A DNA stretch of 64,000 bases from Pelagicoccus enzymogenes (GTDB taxonomy: Bacteria; Verrucomicrobiota; Verrucomicrobiia; Opitutales; Opitutaceae): the NCBI RefSeq assembly GCF_014803405.1, contig NZ_JACYFG010000051.1, forward strand, positions 682,001 through 746,000. Reading direction: 5' to 3'. The first letter of the stretch is position 1. Each line of letters starts with the position of its first letter. The translations under genes and the position numbers were made by a program. The notes below the pieces were generated by a model. The model saw nothing but the letters and a program-made list of their open reading frames with translations, made no database searches and had not been told where the DNA came from. Below, in pieces: positions 40,837-48,970 of the stretch.

Positions 40837-41244
40837 TCAGGCCTTTGTGAGGGCCTTTACCTTGTTGACGATTGCGGCGGCGTCCTCGTCCTTGGTGATG
40901 CGCCCGATTTCCTCGCCCGTCTCGCTGTCGAGCAGTATGACGAATCCGGTCTTCACGCCGGTTTGGGAGTAGAGGTCCCCGTAGCCGATTGCGGAGGCCA
41001 GCATGCCTGCTTGATGTTGGGTAACCCGGTTCGATACATCGAGCTTCACCAGCAAGAAAGGGCTCTTCTTCAGGTCTTCTGATGCCGCTTGCAATTGGGG
41101 GTCTAACATCTTGCAGGCGGAGCACCAGGATGCGTTGAAGTACAGTCCCACCACTTGAGGCTGAGTGACATCAAGCGGCTTCGATTGGGCGATGTTGGCG
41201 AGCAGAAAGAGCGAGCTAAGGAATACGATTGTTCTGGTTATCAT
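40837..41244 (-). CDS. Periplasmic thioredoxin-fold protein
   Basis: This 135-aa protein has signal peptide MITRTIVFLSSLFLLANIAQ. A thioredoxin fold follows with the redox pair in YFNASWCSACKML (WCxxC) and, toward the end, TGVKTGFVILLDSETGEE at the cis-Pro region (here VKTG rather than cis-Pro). It probably acts in disulfide reduction or redox protection in the periplasm. Its cis-Pro replacement is notable. The upstream gap 41245-41487 shows no gene. Confidence 0.82.
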   Translation of the reverse strand: MITRTIVFLSSLFLLANIAQSKPLDVTQPQVVGLYFNASWCSACKMLDPQLQAASEDLKKSPFLLVKLDVSNRVTQHQAGMLASAIGYGDLYSQTGVKTGFVILLDSETGEEIGRITKDEDAAAIVNKVKALTKA

Positions 41245-41487
41245 AGGTCAGTGAATGGTTTCCCATGAGAGCAACGGAGTGGCGTCTTTATTCCCCAGGA
41301 GACGCGTTCGGGTGAAATTGCGTTAAGCGATTGTTAATTAGCCAGCGAATCGGCGACAGGGTCTAGTTGTTTTCACTGATTTTGGGAGGTGAGTAGCAAA
41401 AGCGATTTAAGCTTCCATAGGCGGGACCGATCTCACTGTGTCCGCGCTCCATACTCAGCCGGCATTAAGTACATCCCGAACTCGATC

Positions 41488-42054
41488 ATGAAAGCCCAGT
41501 TTACACGCATCGCCGCCGTTGCCGTTGTCGGAATCTGTTCCGTCGCTGCCTCGTTTGCGGAGGTGTACACAAAGTCCGACGGCACTGCCTATGATGGCGA
41601 GGTATACAAAGTTCTAGATGGAGTCGTGTACCTGACGGTCGGGGACGAGAGGGTGAACGCGTCGCTCTCCGAGTTCGATGCAAGCTCGCAAGCCGCTATC
41701 GGGGCGTGGGCTGAGGAAAATCCGCATAAGGTGGATGTGTACACGAAGTGGGACGTTCAGCCATCAATCAAGTCCAGCTCGATGCCGAAACTGCCCGAGC
41801 AGTTTTTGGCCGAAGAATTTAAAGGCCTGGTTTCGGTCGACCTCGTGTTGAACGAAGCAGGCCAAGTCATACACGCATCAATCAAGAAGTCGACTCACCT
41901 AGGCCTAGAAGTTCCCTCCTTGGAAGCTGCCAAGACTTGGATCTTCGAACCTGCCAAGGTCGGAGGAAAGTCGGTTCGCTCAAAGCTTCGCATCCCATTC
42001 AAGTTTGTAAATACCCCGCCGCCCCCTCCGGTCGAGGAGGTTCCTGTAAGCTAG
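41488..42054 (+). CDS. Secreted protein with SHD1-like and TonB C-terminal domains
   Basis: This 188-aa protein starts at ATG 41488 with signal peptide MKAQFTRIAAVAVVGICSVA (ending SFA). Residues ~25-75 (VYTKSDGTAYDGEVYKVLDG, ASLSEFDASSQAAI) resemble the SHD1-type beta domain found in many planctomycete/verrucomicrobial exported proteins. Residues ~90-180 match the TonB C-terminal domain: VNEAGQV-like LVLNEAGQVIHASIKKST, AKTWIFEPAKVGGK, then RIPFKF. The proline-rich PPPPP tail is at the end rather than in a periplasmic spanning region, and there is no membrane anchor. It may be a free periplasmic TonB-like adaptor. Substrate unknown. Confidence 0.72.
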   Translation: MKAQFTRIAAVAVVGICSVAASFAEVYTKSDGTAYDGEVYKVLDGVVYLTVGDERVNASLSEFDASSQAAIGAWAEENPHKVDVYTKWDVQPSIKSSSMPKLPEQFLAEEFKGLVSVDLVLNEAGQVIHASIKKSTHLGLEVPSLEAAKTWIFEPAKVGGKSVRSKLRIPFKFVNTPPPPPVEEVPVS

Positions 42055-42121
42055 TATCCGTTAGGAGACTACACCTTATAAATCTCACAACCTAAGCAAC
42101 ACATCACATCCCACCTGTAAA

Positions 42122-44047
42122 ATGAGCTCAATGTCACTTGCCAAAAAAATTGGCTTCACCATCGCGATAGCTCTTACCTTCTTCGTTGTGCTCGCAGCCG
42201 TGTCTTACGTCGCGGTTTCGAAGCTCAACAGCTCTTTCGGAGACTTTTCCGAAAGCGTCGAAGAGGGCAATGCTGCCTCCGACAAAGTTAACGTCGCTCT
42301 GTCGATGCGCTCCAACATCGCCGAGTACCTAACGACGACCAATCCTGAACACGTCGAGCATCACCTCGAGATGTACAGCACCTTGTCGTCGGACCTCGAG
42401 AAGTTCACCCGAGAAGCGAACAACGACAAGGCCCGCAAGGCGCTCAAAGACGCGACGGCACTGATGGAAGGTTACAACAGCGCGTTCAGCAAAATCGTCG
42501 ACCTGAAGGGCAAGCAAAGCCAGCTTCTCGACGAGGTCGTGCGCCCAGGTGGCAGGGAGATCAAGGACATGCTCAAAGAGCTGCTGGCCGCTGACCAAGC
42601 CAAGGGCGACATCGCGGGTGCCTTCGCGACTTCTTCCGCATTGCAAAGCATGTTCGAAGCTGGGTCCGCAATCAACAGCGTGATCGTGAAGTACAACGAG
42701 GAAGACATCGCCGAGGCCAAGGCGAAGGTTGCAGAACTCTCCTCCAAGCTCGGTGTCCTCAAGGACGACTATCAGATGAACGTCGACTTCGACGAAAGCC
42801 TGAAGGACGAGCTCAAGGAACGCGTGCTCGCTCAAAGCATCGAAGTGGCCGCCGGCTTCTCCAAGGGTGTCGATGAATTGGCTGCGACCTTGAAGAGCAT
42901 CGTTGAGATCGATGCTGAAGAGCTTCGCCCAGTCGGTCCTCAGTTCGTCAAGAAGATGGAAGTCTTTCAGGATACGATCGCTGAACATCAGGCTGAATTG
43001 AAGGAGAACGCCGAAAGCCTGCAGGCCACTGTTAACTTTTCTGTCGCTCTCATCAGCCTGGTTGGTCTCTCCATCGGCGCAGTAGGCGGATGGTACGTCG
43101 TTCGCGGAATTACTCGCAGCATCGACGAGATCGTGGGTCGCCTCCAAGGCGCCGCGGCCGAGACCCTAGTGGCCTCCGAGCAAGTTTCCGCAAGCAGCGA
43201 AGCGCTTGCCCGCGACTCCTCTGAACAGGCTGCCTCCATCGAGGAAACCAGTTCCTCTCTCGAGGAGGTCAATGCCATGACCGAAAAGAACGCCCAGAAC
43301 GCCGAAAACGCGAAGAAGCTTGCCAGCGAAGCCCGTGTTGCTGCGGAGTCTGGCGCCGAGTCCATGAAGGACATGATCACGGCCATGGAGGACATCAAGG
43401 AATCTTCCGACAACATTGCCAACATCATCAAGACCATCGACGAAATCGCTTTCCAGACCAACATCCTCGCCCTAAACGCGGCGGTGGAAGCGGCCCGCGC
43501 TGGCGAGTCTGGAGCAGGTTTCGCAGTGGTGGCCGACGAAGTTCGCAGTCTGGCTCATCGCTCCGCGGAAGCGGCTTCGATCACAGCCCAGAAGATCGAG
43601 AACTCTGTACAGAAGTCCGAGCGTGGCGTTGAGATTAACCAGCGCGTAGCCGAGAATCTACAAACCATCGTGAGCCACACGCAAAAGATGGACGAGATCG
43701 TGGGACAAATTTCCGATGCTTCTGCCGAGCAGAACCGTGGCGTCGGCCTCATCCAGACCTCCATCAACAACATGGACAGCGTTACTCAGCGAAACGCAGC
43801 CGGAGCGGAAGAGACCGCATCCTCCAGCCGCGTATTGCTCGAGCAGTCGAACAGCATGCAGCGCACGATCCAGGACCTCGTTGCAGTGGTCAATGGTGGT
43901 TCCAGCAAGAAGTCCGCAGCCAAGACTCACAGCTCTTATTCAGCTCCCGTCGAAAACGCGTTCGACGCGGCTCCGTCTCGCTCTTCCGGCTCTCGCCAGA
44001 ACAGCGCGGTGAAGGACGATGCCTTCGCTGACATGTGGGACAACTAA
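42122..44047 (+). CDS. Methyl-accepting chemotaxis protein
   Basis: This 641-aa receptor has an N-terminal membrane helix (~10-34), a ~270-residue helical periplasmic ligand domain, a second membrane helix (~307-328) then a HAMP-like region. The signalling domain has the hairpin [20 protein letters not shown] and the following [19 protein letters not shown]. The Q/E-rich helices ([19 protein letters not shown]) carry likely methylation sites. The tail ends [10 protein letters not shown], similar to the other receptor of this window (APFDDLWN). A terminator follows at 44076. It lies 67 bp after the TonB-C protein gene. Confidence 0.94.
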   Translation: MSSMSLAKKIGFTIAIALTFFVVLAAVSYVAVSKLNSSFGDFSESVEEGNAASDKVNVALSMRSNIAEYLTTTNPEHVEHHLEMYSTLSSDLEKFTREANNDKARKALKDATALMEGYNSAFSKIVDLKGKQSQLLDEVVRPGGREIKDMLKELLAADQAKGDIAGAFATSSALQSMFEAGSAINSVIVKYNEEDIAEAKAKVAELSSKLGVLKDDYQMNVDFDESLKDELKERVLAQSIEVAAGFSKGVDELAATLKSIVEIDAEELRPVGPQFVKKMEVFQDTIAEHQAELKENAESLQATVNFSVALISLVGLSIGAVGGWYVVRGITRSIDEIVGRLQGAAAETLVASEQVSASSEALARDSSEQAASIEETSSSLEEVNAMTEKNAQNAENAKKLASEARVAAESGAESMKDMITAMEDIKESSDNIANIIKTIDEIAFQTNILALNAAVEAARAGESGAGFAVVADEVRSLAHRSAEAASITAQKIENSVQKSERGVEINQRVAENLQTIVSHTQKMDEIVGQISDASAEQNRGVGLIQTSINNMDSVTQRNAAGAEETASSSRVLLEQSNSMQRTIQDLVAVVNGGSSKKSAAKTHSSYSAPVENAFDAAPSRSSGSRQNSAVKDDAFADMWDN

Positions 44048-44075
44048 CTGAAGCGAGCTCATAGAACACTTCTAG

Positions 44076-44106
44076 GACGCGCCCCTCTGTGGGGCGCGTC
44101 TTTTTT
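44076..44106 (+). terminator. Rho-independent terminator after the chemoreceptor
   Basis: GACGCGCCCC pairs with GGGGCGCGTC around TCTGT and is followed by TTTTTT. This is a strong, classical structure 30 bp after the stop. Confidence 0.95.
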
Positions 44107-44166
44107 GTGCCGGGCTGAAGATACACTCCTGAAATCCGAAGTATATAGGGGATCCACTTCTTGCTC

Positions 44167-45261
44167 ATGAAAAAGGACTTGCTGCTAATTTTCCTGTTTC
44201 TCTCATCCACCGTTTTCGCTGCGGATAGCTACGAGCAACTGGAAGTAGGGAGCGATATCTATCAAAGGGTGATTGTGCTCTCGTCCAACGCGTCATCCTT
44301 GTCTATCCGCCATTCGGGGGGCATCGCCCAAGTTCCTCTTTCAAAGCTGCCTCCGGAAATTCAATTGAAGTATGGATACGATGCTGCCCTTGCCGCGGAT
44401 CGTGACGCGGCTTTGGCGGCTCAGCGCCAAAAGCAGGCGCAAGCTCAGCTCGACCGGATTGCGAAAGCGAAAGCTGCTCAGGCGCGAGAGGCTCGTCGCC
44501 TTGCGAGCGCTCGTGGCGCTTCTGCGAGTGGAGCCTTCGCCCGATTTGGAACGCAACCCGCTTTGCAAACGGAGGTCGATCTTCGAGATCGGTTTCGTCG
44601 GCATGGGATTCGCATCCGAAGCCAGAGCGGGCCGAGCTGTTCGGTACATGCGATCATCGCTGCTTTGGAATACCAGTTTGCCGAAGGTCATGGCCGCGCC
44701 CTCAACCTGTCTGAAAGTTACTTGATAAACACGACCTCGAGATCTCTAGGGCGACCGGACGCTGTGGGATTCGACTCGGAAACGGGAAGGCGCAACGGAC
44801 TGGATTTGGGCTTCGCTTTGGAGCACGTTTTCCAAGCGATCCGTGGACATGGCCTAGCTCTCGAGCGATCACGGGAAGAGCGGCAATCCGATCAACCGTA
44901 TTCGATATTGGATACAGTGGACTTTAGTCCGTTTGTTGTTCCCGGAAGCGGTTCGCGCCAAGGGATCGAAAACATTGTGCATGTTCTTAACGGAAACATG
45001 CCAGTCGTAGTGGGCGTATCTTGGCCTGCTTACTCGCGTATCGCTCATACGAGCGTGCTCGGCAAGCAGCCCGTTGCGCCAAACGGTGGCCATGCCGTGA
45101 CGATAATTGGCTATCGTTGCGAGGATGGGAATATCGAAAACGCCAAGTTCATCTTTCGGAATTCCTGGGGCGATGATTGGGGCGCGGGCGGGTATGGATT
45201 TTTCACCTACGAGTACCTCATAAACAACCTCAACACTTGTTATGTAGTGGAGCTGAAGTAG
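44167..45261 (+). CDS. Secreted papain-like (C1A) cysteine protease with SHD1-like N-terminus
   Basis: This 364-aa protein (ATG 44167; a TTG six bases upstream is also possible) has signal peptide MKKDLLLIFLFLSSTVFA. An SHD1-like segment (residues ~20-70, ending VPLSKLPPEIQLKYG) and a long Ala/Arg/Gln-rich helix come before a papain fold. The catalytic Cys is in SQSGPSCSVHAIIAALEYQF, the His in GGHAVTIIGYRC and the Asn in FRNSWGDDWGAGGYGFF. The active-site region differs from the QGxCGSCWAF consensus: the first cysteine and the tryptophan are missing. It is probably an exported protease; the substrate is unknown. Confidence 0.83.
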   Translation: MKKDLLLIFLFLSSTVFAADSYEQLEVGSDIYQRVIVLSSNASSLSIRHSGGIAQVPLSKLPPEIQLKYGYDAALAADRDAALAAQRQKQAQAQLDRIAKAKAAQAREARRLASARGASASGAFARFGTQPALQTEVDLRDRFRRHGIRIRSQSGPSCSVHAIIAALEYQFAEGHGRALNLSESYLINTTSRSLGRPDAVGFDSETGRRNGLDLGFALEHVFQAIRGHGLALERSREERQSDQPYSILDTVDFSPFVVPGSGSRQGIENIVHVLNGNMPVVVGVSWPAYSRIAHTSVLGKQPVAPNGGHAVTIIGYRCEDGNIENAKFIFRNSWGDDWGAGGYGFFTYEYLINNLNTCYVVELK

Positions 45262-45362
45262 GTCTCGTAGCGCTGAGCTTTAGCCAGCGTCCGCAGCGTA
45301 TAGATCCTGTACCGTGGCCGACGACTAAAGTGAGGGTTGTCGCTGTGCTTCGGCGCTTCGGT

Positions 45363-46487
45363 TTACATCTGTTTCGCTGCTTGGGCGAAACTGTCGTCGT
45401 AGGGGGCGATGCAACGCTTCCAGTCGTAGCGGGCCATGGTGTCCGCGTAGGGTGACTTTTGTTTCCAGTGTCTCGATTGGATGAGGTTTGCCAGTTGCTT
45501 GATGGCTTGGGTTTGGTTTTCGTAGTAACTGTCTGGATACTCGTTTGGTGAAATGTGGTCCGGATAGGACAATCGTTTGGGCAGGATGGGATGGCAGCCG
45601 CAGTAGATGGCCTCCACCACGCTGCCGCCGAAGAAGTCTTGGCGGGAGGTGACGGGCAGGATGTCCGCCTTCCAAAGCCAAGTGGCGTAGTCTTCGAAGG
45701 TATCCGCTCTGCCATACGAGATGATGCGGCGGCCGAGCTTTTTGCGGGCGTGGGCGAAGTACTCCGGTTCTTCGTCGAAGCGGTCGCCGAGGAGCGCCAC
45801 TTCGAAATCGATGCCTTGGTCGGCGAGGGCGAAGAGGACTTGGCAAAAGCCTCGCGGGTTTTTGTCGTATTCCCAGCGGTGGTTCCAGAGGAGGAGGGGG
45901 ACTTTGTTGGGGACGCGCTTGCTCGGTTTGAAGGCGTCGAAGGCTTTTAGGTCCATGCCGAGAGGAAGGGCGAGACTCTTGGCGGCGATGCTTGCGATGG
46001 TGCTTTTGTTGCGGTGGTCGGGGTAGCGGTCCAGGAACTTGGGCAGCGCGTTTACGAAGGCGTCGCGATGGTATTGGGAATTGTAGTACACGTGATCCGC
46101 GGCAAGGGCGGTGGTGTAGTTGATGAAGGCATAGTGCAGGTCGCGGGACTTTTTTACGTCGGCGTCGCGAGGCGACCAGGGATAGCAGAGCTGGTTTTCG
46201 TGGAAATAGACGGCGGTGGGGGTGGAGGCGTAGCGGGTGCGGACGAGAGCAAGGAATACCGCGAAGTCGAGCATGTCGGTCGCGAGCAGGAGATCGTATT
46301 GAGTTTCTCGCGACAGAAGCTGGTTTGCCAAGGTGACGGCGGCTCCGTGCATGCGCCACTTCCAGCTGCGACCGGGCAGGGTGAACAGGTCGATCTGGTG
46401 GCGGGAGTGTTGTTGCAGCTCCTCCGCCCAGCGTTGGTGCGAGCCGGTAAAGAAAGGCTCGATGAGGGCGATTTTGAGGGGAGGCAT
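45363..46487 (-). CDS. DUF3524 glycosyltransferase, tRNA-queuosine mannosyltransferase-like
   Basis: This 374-aa protein is a GT4-fold enzyme with the DUF3524 N-terminal domain. It has IALIEPFFTGSHQRWAEEL, LFTLPGRSWKWRMHGAA and YFHENQLCYPWSPRD, then LLLWNHRWEYDKNPRGFCQV, FEVALLGDRFDEEP and FGGSVVEAIYCGCHPILPKR. These match, in order and spacing, the vertebrate GTDC1/QTMAN protein that mannosylates queuosine in tRNA-Asp, for example EPFYGGSH, HENQL and WPHRWEHDKDP. I infer a tRNA-Q mannosyltransferase or a related activity. It is transcribed after a BIME-like repeat and the FmdB-like gene. Confidence 0.82.
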   Translation of the reverse strand: MPPLKIALIEPFFTGSHQRWAEELQQHSRHQIDLFTLPGRSWKWRMHGAAVTLANQLLSRETQYDLLLATDMLDFAVFLALVRTRYASTPTAVYFHENQLCYPWSPRDADVKKSRDLHYAFINYTTALAADHVYYNSQYHRDAFVNALPKFLDRYPDHRNKSTIASIAAKSLALPLGMDLKAFDAFKPSKRVPNKVPLLLWNHRWEYDKNPRGFCQVLFALADQGIDFEVALLGDRFDEEPEYFAHARKKLGRRIISYGRADTFEDYATWLWKADILPVTSRQDFFGGSVVEAIYCGCHPILPKRLSYPDHISPNEYPDSYYENQTQAIKQLANLIQSRHWKQKSPYADTMARYDWKRCIAPYDDSFAQAAKQM

Positions 46488-46488
46488 G

Positions 46489-46546
46489 GTAGGAGCGAGC
46501 TTGCTCGCGATTGGAATTGAAAAATCGCGACCAAGGTCGCTCCTAC
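46489..46546. repeat. Two inverted family A REP elements (BIME-like)
   Basis: One copy (46489-46510) reads GTAGGAGCGAGCTTGC..., the second (46525-46546) is in the opposite direction and ends ...GCTCCTAC. Together with the 14-nt spacer they form a 58-bp element, like bacterial interspersed mosaic elements. It fills the gap between the FmdB-like gene and the DUF3524 gene; the FmdB-like stop (46547-46549) touches one edge. Confidence 0.9.
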
Positions 46547-46777
46547 CTAATTATGGCAGCCGCAGCCGCCACCGCCGCAGGAGTGTCCGCCGGAAGATGG
46601 AGTCGGGGCGTTGCCTCCTATGGAGAAGCCGTAACCGCCGACGATGACCCGCTTGATGGGCTTCCCGGTTTCGGGGTGCGCGGTGAGGGCGTCGTCCTTC
46701 ATGCTTTGCTGGATCTCGAAGCGCTCTGGCTTCTCGTCAGCAGACTGGGGAATGGTCTCGTAAACGTAGGTGGCCAT
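46547..46777 (-). CDS. FmdB-like small protein lacking the zinc ribbon
   Basis: The 76-aa product begins MATYVYETIPQSADEKPERF and continues FEIQQSMKDDALT, HPETGKPIKRVIVGGYGF, matching the FmdB family layout (TYxY...FEVxQSMxDxxL...CPxCGxxVxRxxxGG). The two CxxC pairs of the usual zinc ribbon are gone, replaced by polar residues. The Gly/Cys/His-rich tail (GGHSCGGGGCGCHN) remains, as in many FmdB proteins. Function of the family is unclear. It lies ~110 bp downstream of tyrS. Confidence 0.7.
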   Translation of the reverse strand: MATYVYETIPQSADEKPERFEIQQSMKDDALTAHPETGKPIKRVIVGGYGFSIGGNAPTPSSGGHSCGGGGCGCHN

Positions 46778-46844
46778 GGGGTGAAAGGATGAAGTATGAG
46801 GGTGGAAATATGAAGTTAGAAATCTTCTTCTGCTTCTTTATCTC

Positions 46845-46875
46845 CTTCTTCTCCTGAAAATTGAAGGAGAAGAAG
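46845..46875. repeat. 11-bp inverted repeat after tyrS
   Basis: CTTCTTCTCCT and AGGAGAAGAAG form a perfect 11-bp stem around a 9-nt loop between tyrS and the FmdB-like gene. The stem is GC-poor and no T-run follows, so it may be a weak terminator or an RNA-processing hairpin. Confidence 0.5.
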
Positions 46876-46887
46876 ATGAAGATTGCT

Positions 46888-48177
46888 CTACTCCACGATC
46901 AACGCGGCGTAGTTCTTTTTGCCGCGACGGAGCAGGATGTATTTGCCGTAGTGCACGTCGGCGGAGGTGAGCTGGTAGCCGAGGTCTTGCACGCGTTCGT
47001 TGTTCACGTTTACGCCGCCGCCTTGCAGGTCCTTCTTGGCCGTCTTGCGGGACTGGGAGAGCCCGGCGGTGACGAGGGCGTCGAGAATGGAGATGCCATC
47101 TTCGCTTTCCAACTCGGCTTTGGAGATGGTGGCGCTGGGGACCTCGCTGGCGACTTGGGCGAGGGCGTTCTCGGAAATGCCTTCGAGGCCGCCGCCGAAG
47201 AGAATCTTGGAGGCGTTGATGGCGTCGCTAGTGGCTTCCTCGCCGTGCACGAGCTTGGTCATCTCGAAGGCGAGGGCGCGGTGGGCTTCGCGGGCTCCGG
47301 GATTTTCGTTGTGGGCGGCTTCGAGGGCGTCGATTTCCTCGTGGCTGAGGAAGGTGAAGTACTTGAGGAACTTGATCACGTCGCGGTCGTCGACGTTGAT
47401 GAAGAATTGGTAGAAGCGGTAGACGCTGGTGCGGGCGGGATCGAGGTAGATGGCTCCGCCCACGCTCTTGCCGAACTTCGATCCGTCCGCGTTGGTGATG
47501 AGGGGGAAGGTCAGGCCGTAGACGGACTTGCCGGCTTTCTTGCGGGTGAGTTCGGTGCCGACGGTGATGTTGCCCCATTGGTCGGAGCCGCCGATCTGCA
47601 GCTCGCAGTTGTAGGCGTCATTGAGGTGGAAGAAGTCGTAGCCTTGGATCAGCATGTAGGAGAACTCGGTGTAGCTGATGCCGGCTTCGTTGTCGCCGCC
47701 GAGGCGGGACTTGACGCTCTCCTTGGCGATCATGGAATTGACGGTGAAGTACTTGCCAGTCTCCCGCAGGAACTCGATGAAGCCTATGGGGCCGAACCAG
47801 TCGGCGTTGTCGACGAGGCGAGCGGTGTTCGGGAGCTCTTCGGAGAAGTCGAGGATCTTGACGAGCTGCTGCTTTACGCAGGCCACGTTGTGGGCGAGCA
47901 GCTCCTTGGTGAGCAGCTGGCGCTCCGCCTTCTTTCCAGAGGGGTCGCCGATGCTGCCGGTGGCTCCGCCGGCGAGAATGATGGGGTTGTGGCCGTAGTT
48001 TTGGAAGCGTCGCAAGGCGATGAGCGGAACGAGGTTGCCCACGTGCAGGGAGTCGGCGGTCGGGTCGAAGCCTGCATATAGGGTGATGGGTCCTTCTTCG
48101 AGACGCTTGGTGAGCTCTTCGAGCGCCGTGCAGTCTGTGTAGAGTCCTCTCCACTGTAGATCTTCCAAAATGTTCAT
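46888..48177 (-). CDS. tyrS: Tyrosyl-tRNA synthetase
   Basis: This 429-aa class I synthetase starts at ATG 48177 (MNILEDLQWRGLYTD). Tyrosine recognition is in TLYAGFDPTADSLHVGNLVP with the HxGN version of HIGH. Also present are YTEFSYMLIQGYDF and LQIGGSDQWGNI, and the KMSKS loop as DGSKFGKSVGG. A C-terminal S4-like RNA-binding domain (KTAKKDLQGGGVNVNNERV) is present. This is the bacterial TyrRS 1 type. Confidence 0.97.
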   Translation of the reverse strand: MNILEDLQWRGLYTDCTALEELTKRLEEGPITLYAGFDPTADSLHVGNLVPLIALRRFQNYGHNPIILAGGATGSIGDPSGKKAERQLLTKELLAHNVACVKQQLVKILDFSEELPNTARLVDNADWFGPIGFIEFLRETGKYFTVNSMIAKESVKSRLGGDNEAGISYTEFSYMLIQGYDFFHLNDAYNCELQIGGSDQWGNITVGTELTRKKAGKSVYGLTFPLITNADGSKFGKSVGGAIYLDPARTSVYRFYQFFINVDDRDVIKFLKYFTFLSHEEIDALEAAHNENPGAREAHRALAFEMTKLVHGEEATSDAINASKILFGGGLEGISENALAQVASEVPSATISKAELESEDGISILDALVTAGLSQSRKTAKKDLQGGGVNVNNERVQDLGYQLTSADVHYGKYILLRRGKKNYAALIVE

Positions 48178-48317
48178 AAGGCGAACGGTTTTGGGGAGAA
48201 ATCGGGGAGGTGTCCAACGCGAAGTTTTGCGGGGTGCCGGAATTGCCGGGGGAGATGTCCGGAGACTCCGTGGACACTACCTTGACCTAGGAGGAGGGAG
48301 ACCCTTTTGTCCGAAAC

Positions 48318-48965
48318 ATGAAGATCGAATCAGCGGAGTTTTTGACCAGCGCTAAGAATTTGGAGGATTGCCCGCGTTCTTCTTTGCCGGAGGTCGCCTT
48401 TATCGGGCGCTCTAACGTGGGGAAGTCGTCTCTGGTCAACATGCTGACCAAGCAAAAAGGCTTGGCGAAGGTGTCCAAGAAGCCGGGTGCGACCAAGCTG
48501 CTGAACTTCTTCACCATGAACAAGTGGTGGAACTTGGTGGACCTTCCCGGTTACGGCTATGCTCAGGTTTCGAAGGGCAAGCAGTCTGACTTCAACATTG
48601 CCGTGAGCGAGTACCTGATGGGGCGTCCTCAGCTGAAGCTGATCTGCGCTCTGGTGGATGCCCGCTTTGAACCGACTGAGATCGACCTTGGATTCTTCAA
48701 TTGGCTGGAGGAATGCCCGGTGCCGCATGTAATGGTGTTCACGAAAACGGACGAAGTGCAGGAAGACGTTTGGAGGCGGAATATGGAGATTTATCGAGAG
48801 ACCTTGGATGCTCTAGGGCTTCGCTCCGTGGAGATGATTCCTTGTTCCTCTGTCGAACGCGCCGGGCGTGGCGTATTGCTGCAGTACATACAAGGGGCCT
48901 TGCCCAAGAAACCAAAAAAGGGATCTGGCACCGGAGTGCAGCTTAACTGGCTGAAGAAGGGGTAG
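48318..48965 (+). CDS. engB: Ribosome biogenesis GTPase EngB/YsxC
   Basis: This 215-aa TRAFAC GTPase has G1 FIGRSNVGKSSLVNML (from G30), the switch region KKPGATKLLNFF, G3 VDLPGYGYAQVSK, G4 FTKTDEVQ and a G5-like CSSVERAGR. It assists assembly of the 50S subunit. Divergent from tyrS across 140 bp. The next gene begins 5 bp after its stop and is probably co-transcribed. Confidence 0.95.
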   Translation: MKIESAEFLTSAKNLEDCPRSSLPEVAFIGRSNVGKSSLVNMLTKQKGLAKVSKKPGATKLLNFFTMNKWWNLVDLPGYGYAQVSKGKQSDFNIAVSEYLMGRPQLKLICALVDARFEPTEIDLGFFNWLEECPVPHVMVFTKTDEVQEDVWRRNMEIYRETLDALGLRSVEMIPCSSVERAGRGVLLQYIQGALPKKPKKGSGTGVQLNWLKKG

Positions 48966-48970
48966 TTCTC

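Noticed and set aside
46861-48081. Plus-strand open frame of ~400 codons opposite tyrS
   Set aside because: Composition typical of an antisense shadow (Val/Gly/Glu-rich, no motif); tyrS on the other strand is certain.
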